Shown here piece after piece: positions 8,501 through 12,500 of a stretch of DNA of 12,500 nucleotides (its first letter is position 1; each line of letters starts with the position of its first letter). Where the stretch lies: NCBI GenBank assembly GCA_002005505.1, contig MVGU01000996.1, forward strand, positions 85,001 through 97,500, written 5' to 3'. Under the pieces are notes generated by a model. It searched no databases. It saw nothing but the letters and a program-made list of their open reading frames with translations, and was not told the DNA's origin. The position numbers were made by a program, and so were the translations under genes. Origin of the DNA: Botryococcus braunii. Lineage: Eukaryota > Chlorophyta > Trebouxiophyceae.

Positions 8501-8505
8501 TGTAA
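8501..8505 (+). terminator. Candidate poly(A) signal TGTAA for TRAP-alpha
   Basis: TGTAA lies 362 nt after the stop codon. TGTAA is the known signal in chlorophyte algae. A five-base match is expected often by chance, and the organism is not proven to be a chlorophyte. Confidence 0.25.
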
Positions 8506-9303
8506 TAGTGGACCCTTCATCTGCTTTCGAGGAGTATTGTGAGTACTGTCATGCATGTTGTGGGAATATACCATCCCTCACCAGCTGACATTGCCCATTT
8601 TTGGGGGTTGTCTGTACCTTTCGTCTGCGCATCTGTGAGATGCAGTGCTTTGAGCTGCTTCCAAGTCCTTATGCATGAGGATGTGTGCTCATAGAACAAC
8701 AGCGGGGTCGAGGTTACAGAAGCATTGGGGTATGCCCAAGGAGGCATGCTGTCTGCTTGATACAACAGTGTCTGCAGGCAAGGCTTCTGGTTGGAGGTAC
8801 GATCTGCAAGTCAGTGCAGTGTTAGTTTGCCGTACGAGCAGAGCAATTCCAAATCGGATTTGCCTTGCTCCAGGTGTGGTCTTACAGTTACAGGGGGTCT
8901 GCCTTGTGGTTGCCGGCCATTGAGGACGAGGTGTATGAATCATCATATGATGTGCCGGATGAGGTGTGCTAGTGAACCAGGGTTTTGATCTAGTGCGAAG
9001 GCCAACCTGGTTGGGTAGGTGGCTGTGGGGTGTTGTTATCAGATCGAGTGGTTGTTGGACGGCATCAGGGGATGCGCCAGCTGCATGTGTGTGTTTTCAG
9101 CATGGCCTCGCACACTCTCCTGTGGTGTGTGAATGATGGATGGTCTTGTGCAGCTCGCACTGCAGGGTGTATGCATTGGGTGAATGCATTGGTGCATTTG
9201 CTGGTGCCAGGTGCCAGGGCAATAATTGACCCAGACATGCGCGTGCGACTGTTTGGAGAGCTGCTGCTAGATTAACAACATCCAAGTTGCGTTACTTCCC
9301 TAT

Positions 9304-9308
9304 TTTAC
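9304..9308 (-). terminator. Candidate poly(A) signal TGTAA for the minus-strand gene
   Basis: On the minus strand TGTAA lies about 110 nt after the stop of the minus-strand gene, a plausible 3' UTR length. The same caution about a short motif applies. Confidence 0.25.
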
Positions 9309-9416
9309 AGAGCGGGGTCTTCCACGCTTATATTGCCGGCACCGGCAGAGAATAACAAACGAGAGCAGGGGCGAGGGAGGGGAGATAGGGGGCGTTTGGG
9401 CTTGCTGCATACTGCT

Positions 9417-12242
9417 TCAAATCTTCCGAGGGCGGAGCGTCGACGATAGCAAGGACACTGTTCGCTTGAGAGCCGATTTCATCCGGCCCTGACGTGTGAG
9501 GCTGGTGTCGTTAGGGAAAATCGTGACCCCTGCAGTGTTTTCACTGTGTGCATTTGCCTTTGCATGTAATTGCGTTGCTTGTGCAACCGGCCTCGGGGTC
9601 TCATCTTCGCCCTCCGTGCTGGCTCCCACGCTCCTTCCCCGAGCCCCCCGCCAATGGCTCTTTGTCTTCAAGTTGGCGCCTTTCGGTTTGCCCCCTGTTT
9701 CCCCGCCTTCTCGTCTGCCACTGGCCCGCGCGTCCCACAGCGACACATCTATCTGGTGGTATCCTTGCCCGCCCTCTGCTGCTTCCTCCCCACTCCGTCC
9801 GAGGTGAGTGGAAGCCCTGTCGGTCCTGTCCTGGTCAGATGTGCTTCCATCCTGCATCATGCTCACTGTTTTCCCGAGCGAGCTGCCTGTGTAAGCGTCC
9901 ATGGGGGCCTGTCCCGTCCTGGCCTTGAGAGAGGATTTGAGGGGCAGCTGCTCTCTGGATTCGGCCCCCCTGGTCTGCGTCCTAGGTTCAATACCTGCTG
10001 CGGGATCGCTCACAAACTCGATCTCGTCCCAGATCTTTTTTGTGCTTGCGCCCGATCGCGGAGGGGCAGAAACCCCCGATGCAGAGAGCTCCATGTCGTC
10101 CCACACCTTCTTCCCTTTGCCTCCGAAGGGGGCCGGGCCTGCGGGCCGTGGCGAGGGCGTTGTCGCAAACATGCGGTCTGGCACTCCTTGTGCCTCAGGC
10201 TGCCCGAATCCCACTCGTGGGTTCAGCGTTCTGGATAGCTGTTGCGGGGTGTCCCCCCGCAGAGGAGACGGCGTGCGCGCTGGCCGTGCTGAGTGACTGG
10301 TCGACGCGCGCCCGAAGCCCTGCCTAGACTCTGAAAACACGAATGACGGGCGGCGCGTGTTGTCGGGATCGGCCACCGGGTTGCTGTACGTCTGGAAGGC
10401 GTCCGCGTCAAATTCCTCCGACCTGCTCAGGGCATGCAGGGCGTGTTGGAGGGGCTGGGGCGGTACCCTTCGAGAAGGAACCAGCATGTGGGGGGTTTTT
10501 CTAACTCATAATCAGTGGATTTTAGGACCGCTCCCAGAAGGACATAACCATGTCTGGGACTCCCCTCCACCCCCTCTTTTCCTGCTTCACCGCATACTCT
10601 GTTTTTCTTGTCTGCTCCGTCTTCTCCTCCTGCTTTATTTGAGACATCCGCCGCTGTCACAATTCTTTTTGGTATTTGACATGCGCGTTGCCCCATCGTA
10701 TTTCTTTTGGTATTTGACCAGCGCGTTGCCCCATCGTAAGACGATACCTGTACTTGTTGAATGCAATGTGCAAGCAAGCGACGGTACTTGTCCCTTGGAC
10801 ATGCAGCCCACCAGTCCCCGACCTGTAAGGAGGCAAGCTTCTCATTACGCAGGTGTCATATGTTCACAGTGGCTAGGTCGGGACTAAAAGTACACCTGCC
10901 CGTTCTGAAAATGTGGTGGATGGAGGCCGTTGGCGCCAGCTCTTCCACATCCAGTTCCTCGACAGAGAATCCGGCAATGTGGGACACGCACGATGCCTCT
11001 GGCAGTACAGGATCAAGTCCTGCCGCCCGCACCTGCTGCTCGAGACGCAGCACCCTGATGTACAGTTTCTTCATCACTTCTGCCATGGCTTCTGAGCTGG
11101 CTGCCAGGTTTCGGTTGCTTTCCTGTACACCAACGTAGGGGTAAGGGGCCTGGTACACATGGACTATACCAGCGCAGGATTTAGGAAGCTGCAATACATG
11201 AAGTGCACCTGGTGCAGACTTCAGGGGCTTCCTGTACATGCAGTACACTTGCGGAGGTGTCATGAGCATGTTGCTTATGCACTACACTGGTGCTGCTACC
11301 AGGGGTCTTTATTTATGCCGCACACCGGGGTAGACAAGAGGAGACTGCTGTACATGCAGTACACAGCCTCCGCCTCAGCAACTGACGACTTGTATGTGCA
11401 TTTCTTACCACGCTTTCAACCACCACAGAGACCAGTGCAGGGCAACAAATCACCTAATTGCATCATTGGTGGTCGTAGCCATGTGTGCAATATACTTTCT
11501 GATAGAGCGGGGAAGTCTAGGATGACTGACAGCATTTTTCCCTAACCAGGACTGGTGAAAGAGAATGGGGACATAATCCTCTCAAACTTTTGTCTAAACG
11601 AGTCACAGTTTTACATGCCTGAACCCGAAGTCCACAGCCATGCCCCAGCCCCCGCTCTTTGACTAAGCCTCTTGGAATGGCATGGCGATGTGCATACACA
11701 GATGCAACTCGAGCCAAGCAACGGAGCGAGGTTTCTTAAAGCGGTCTGCGAGATGTTATGCTTTAAGTTTCAAATTTACAGGAACCTCAGCCACCCGAGT
11801 AGAGTTGGCATGTGCGGGCGCACGTGTGCACGCACACAAAAATGCACACACTTCTTGTGTGGGTGCCGTGTGCCAAAACTCTCTTACACAAAGTTCATGC
11901 CCCCTCGCCACCGAAAGTCGAACAAAATCATTGAAAAATTAAGAGATCCAACTGGTTTATGAATTTGGTTTACTTTTAATTAATTACTTGAAAGCGACAG
12001 AAGGAATAAAGGTGAAATAAGGGAAAACGAGCGAATGAAGACAACAGAAATGAGGGAAAATCACCCGCAACAAATAACTCAATTCCAAATAAGATCGACC
12101 TGAAATAAATCGCGCTCAGCTTTGACGGTAACCAGTTCCCTGGCGGAGACCTCCTGGACGCGGCCCATGATGGTCATCTTGTCCAGCAGCAGCCCGTTAC
12201 TTGGGCCATACGCACCGCTGGTTCCCTTCCCACTCAATGCGC
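9417..12242 (-). CDS. Unrecognised coiled-coil/disordered protein, last three exons (5' partial)
   Basis: I do not recognise this gene. Three minus-strand exons join in phase: 12242-12100 (starts after one base of a codon, ends phase 0), 11122-10896 (phase 0 to phase 2) and 10422-9417 (completes an Arg codon, ends TGA). Acceptors are CATGCAG, GTGTACAG and CTGAGCAG; donors are CAG|GTCGAT and GCAG|GTGTAC. The segment across exons 1-2 is helical and probably coiled coil (VKAERDLFQ joined to ESNRNLAASSEAMAEVMKK, then LYIRVLRLEQQV). The last exon encodes ~335 residues rich in Ser, Gly, Pro, Arg and Thr, probably disordered. It has a repeated motif KKVWDDMEL (10086-10112) and KKIWDEIEF (10014-10040), and two basic KS(S/A)LK motifs, one (KSALKRTVS) near the C-terminus. 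Such tails often bind partners or are phosphorylated, but that is inference. Upstream exons lie beyond 12500 or are not visible in 12243-12500. Introns inside the last exon cannot be excluded. Confidence 0.6.
10423..10895 (-). other. Inferred intron of the minus-strand gene
   Basis: The donor is GTGTAC after AACGGGCAG. The acceptor, TGCCCTGAGCAG, is preceded on the minus strand by a C-rich tract, and the phases of the flanking exons agree (2 to 2). The acceptor lies inside a frame that stays open up to 10487, so a nearby alternative acceptor is possible. The intron contains a tandem repeat at 10663-10738. Confidence 0.55.
10663..10738. repeat. Two-copy ~38-bp tandem repeat
   Basis: Copy 1 (10663-10700) and copy 2 (10702-10738) share TTTTGGTATTTGAC and GCGCGTTGCCCCATCGTA with one or two differences. 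They lie in the inferred intron of the minus-strand gene. This is a recent local duplication; no protein or RNA role is seen. Confidence 0.85.
11123..12099 (-). other. Inferred intron of the minus-strand gene
   Basis: Nearly 1 kb between a donor (CAG|GTCGAT) and an acceptor (TTGGTGTACAG). The flanking exons are both phase 0, and joining them gives a continuous helical segment. It contains repeated CTGTACATGCAGTACAC words (about 11231 and 11349). Small additional exons inside it cannot be ruled out by eye; the short open frames in it show nothing recognisable. Confidence 0.45.
11230..11365. repeat. Repeated CTGTACATGCAGTACAC words
   Basis: The 17-base word CTGTACATGCAGTACAC occurs exactly twice, about 118 bp apart (near 11231 and 11349). 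Related TACATG/GTACAC words lie at 11150-11215. This suggests a diverged minisatellite within the intron. Confidence 0.6.
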
Positions 12243-12500
12243 CTGCATGAGGAACCCACGGTCAAGACAGCTGATCCCAAGAGAAAGAAAGCTGGGGTTG
12301 GAAAGGAGCTCTAGTCGCAAAGAGAGTTCCTTCCCAGCATTGTAGGCCATGTGCCCTCATCAGCACTGAGTTCCACTCGGAGACTTTTTCGTAAGAAAAC
12401 AACAGCGACCCTGGATGGGAAGGTGCCTCAGTCTTAAAGCATGAGCACAAGGAATGCCAGAGTATCCATAGATTGTGCACAACCATTGGAGTGAATTGTG
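12243..12500. other. No further exon identified
   Basis: By position this should be intron or upstream exon of the minus-strand gene. A 74-codon minus-strand frame (12262-12486) ends in a stop just before the acceptor at 12243 and lacks any feature that I can support as coding. Confidence 0.35.

Larger units (their letters stand above)
8140..9416. other. TRAP-alpha 3' UTR and convergent intergenic region
   Basis: This lies between the TRAP-alpha stop (8137-8139) and the stop of the minus-strand gene (9417-9419), so it should hold both 3' UTRs. Candidate TGTAA poly(A) signals are at 8501-8505 on the plus strand and 9304-9308 on the minus strand (plus-strand TTACA). Several short open frames (8162-8437, 8791-8988, 9030-9275) have no supported product. 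I see no RNA gene. Confidence 0.45.

Noticed and set aside
7490..8574. Open frames through the second microsatellite (polySer-Leu, Thr-His, Cys-Val)
   Set aside because: Repeat artefacts inside TRAP-alpha intron 5. The minus-strand frame also runs antisense to the last TRAP-alpha exon.
8791..8988. 65-codon Cys-rich frame with CxxC-like spacing
   Set aside because: Short, with no homologous pattern and no splice support, and it lies in the likely 3' UTR. The cysteine spacing can arise by chance in GT-rich sequence.
9030..9275. 81-codon plus-strand frame
   Set aside because: No recognisable domain, start context or neighbour exon; convergent intergenic sequence is the simpler reading.
9496..10327. 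Several plus-strand open frames up to 222 codons
   Set aside because: They are antisense to the last exon of the minus-strand gene, whose repeated motifs and phase-matched splice sites are better evidence.
12262..12486. 74-codon minus-strand frame as an upstream exon
   Set aside because: It ends in a stop before the inferred acceptor and shows no features that continue into the next exon.

Overview
This is a eukaryotic nuclear window. Coding sequence is split by GT-AG introns, long CT and CA microsatellites are present, and two degenerate non-LTR retrotransposons occupy the left third. I see no bacterial-type operons, no tRNA or rRNA genes and no CRISPR array. The best gene encodes TRAP-alpha, whose cytosolic tail carries a motif (NEWLAGT) that resembles plant-lineage versions. 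Together with LINE-like pieces of a type I associate with algae and early plants, this suggests a green alga or other plant-lineage eukaryote. The species cannot be fixed from the sequence.

Layout. Positions 1-1550 have no convincing gene. They hold a perfect 27-bp inverted repeat (342-406), an AT-rich palindromic patch, two copies of a ~105-bp repeat 156 bp apart, and G-runs. A plus-strand LINE fragment lies at about 1556-3016 (end of the reverse transcriptase, a zinc knuckle, a restriction-like endonuclease domain). It meets tail to tail with a second, minus-strand LINE fragment at about 3020-4160. Both are broken by frameshifts or truncation. A (CT)n-(GC)6-(CT)n microsatellite follows at 4319-4552, then about 1.3 kb with only short repeats and one clean hairpin.

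Positions 5858-8139 (+) hold a complete six-exon gene for the translocon-associated protein alpha subunit (TRAP-alpha/SSR1). I assembled it by hand, and every exon joins in phase. Its fifth intron carries a G-run and a compound CT/CA microsatellite. The region 8140-9416 is probably 3' UTR plus intergenic sequence.

Positions 9417-12242 (-) hold the last three exons of a gene I do not recognise: a coiled-coil segment followed by a ~335-residue disordered tail with two copies of a KK(V/I)WD(D/E)(M/I)E motif. Its 5' end lies beyond the window. It and the TRAP-alpha gene are convergent. I found no previously undescribed multi-gene system; the most useful results are the two spliced gene models and the tail-to-tail LINE pair.
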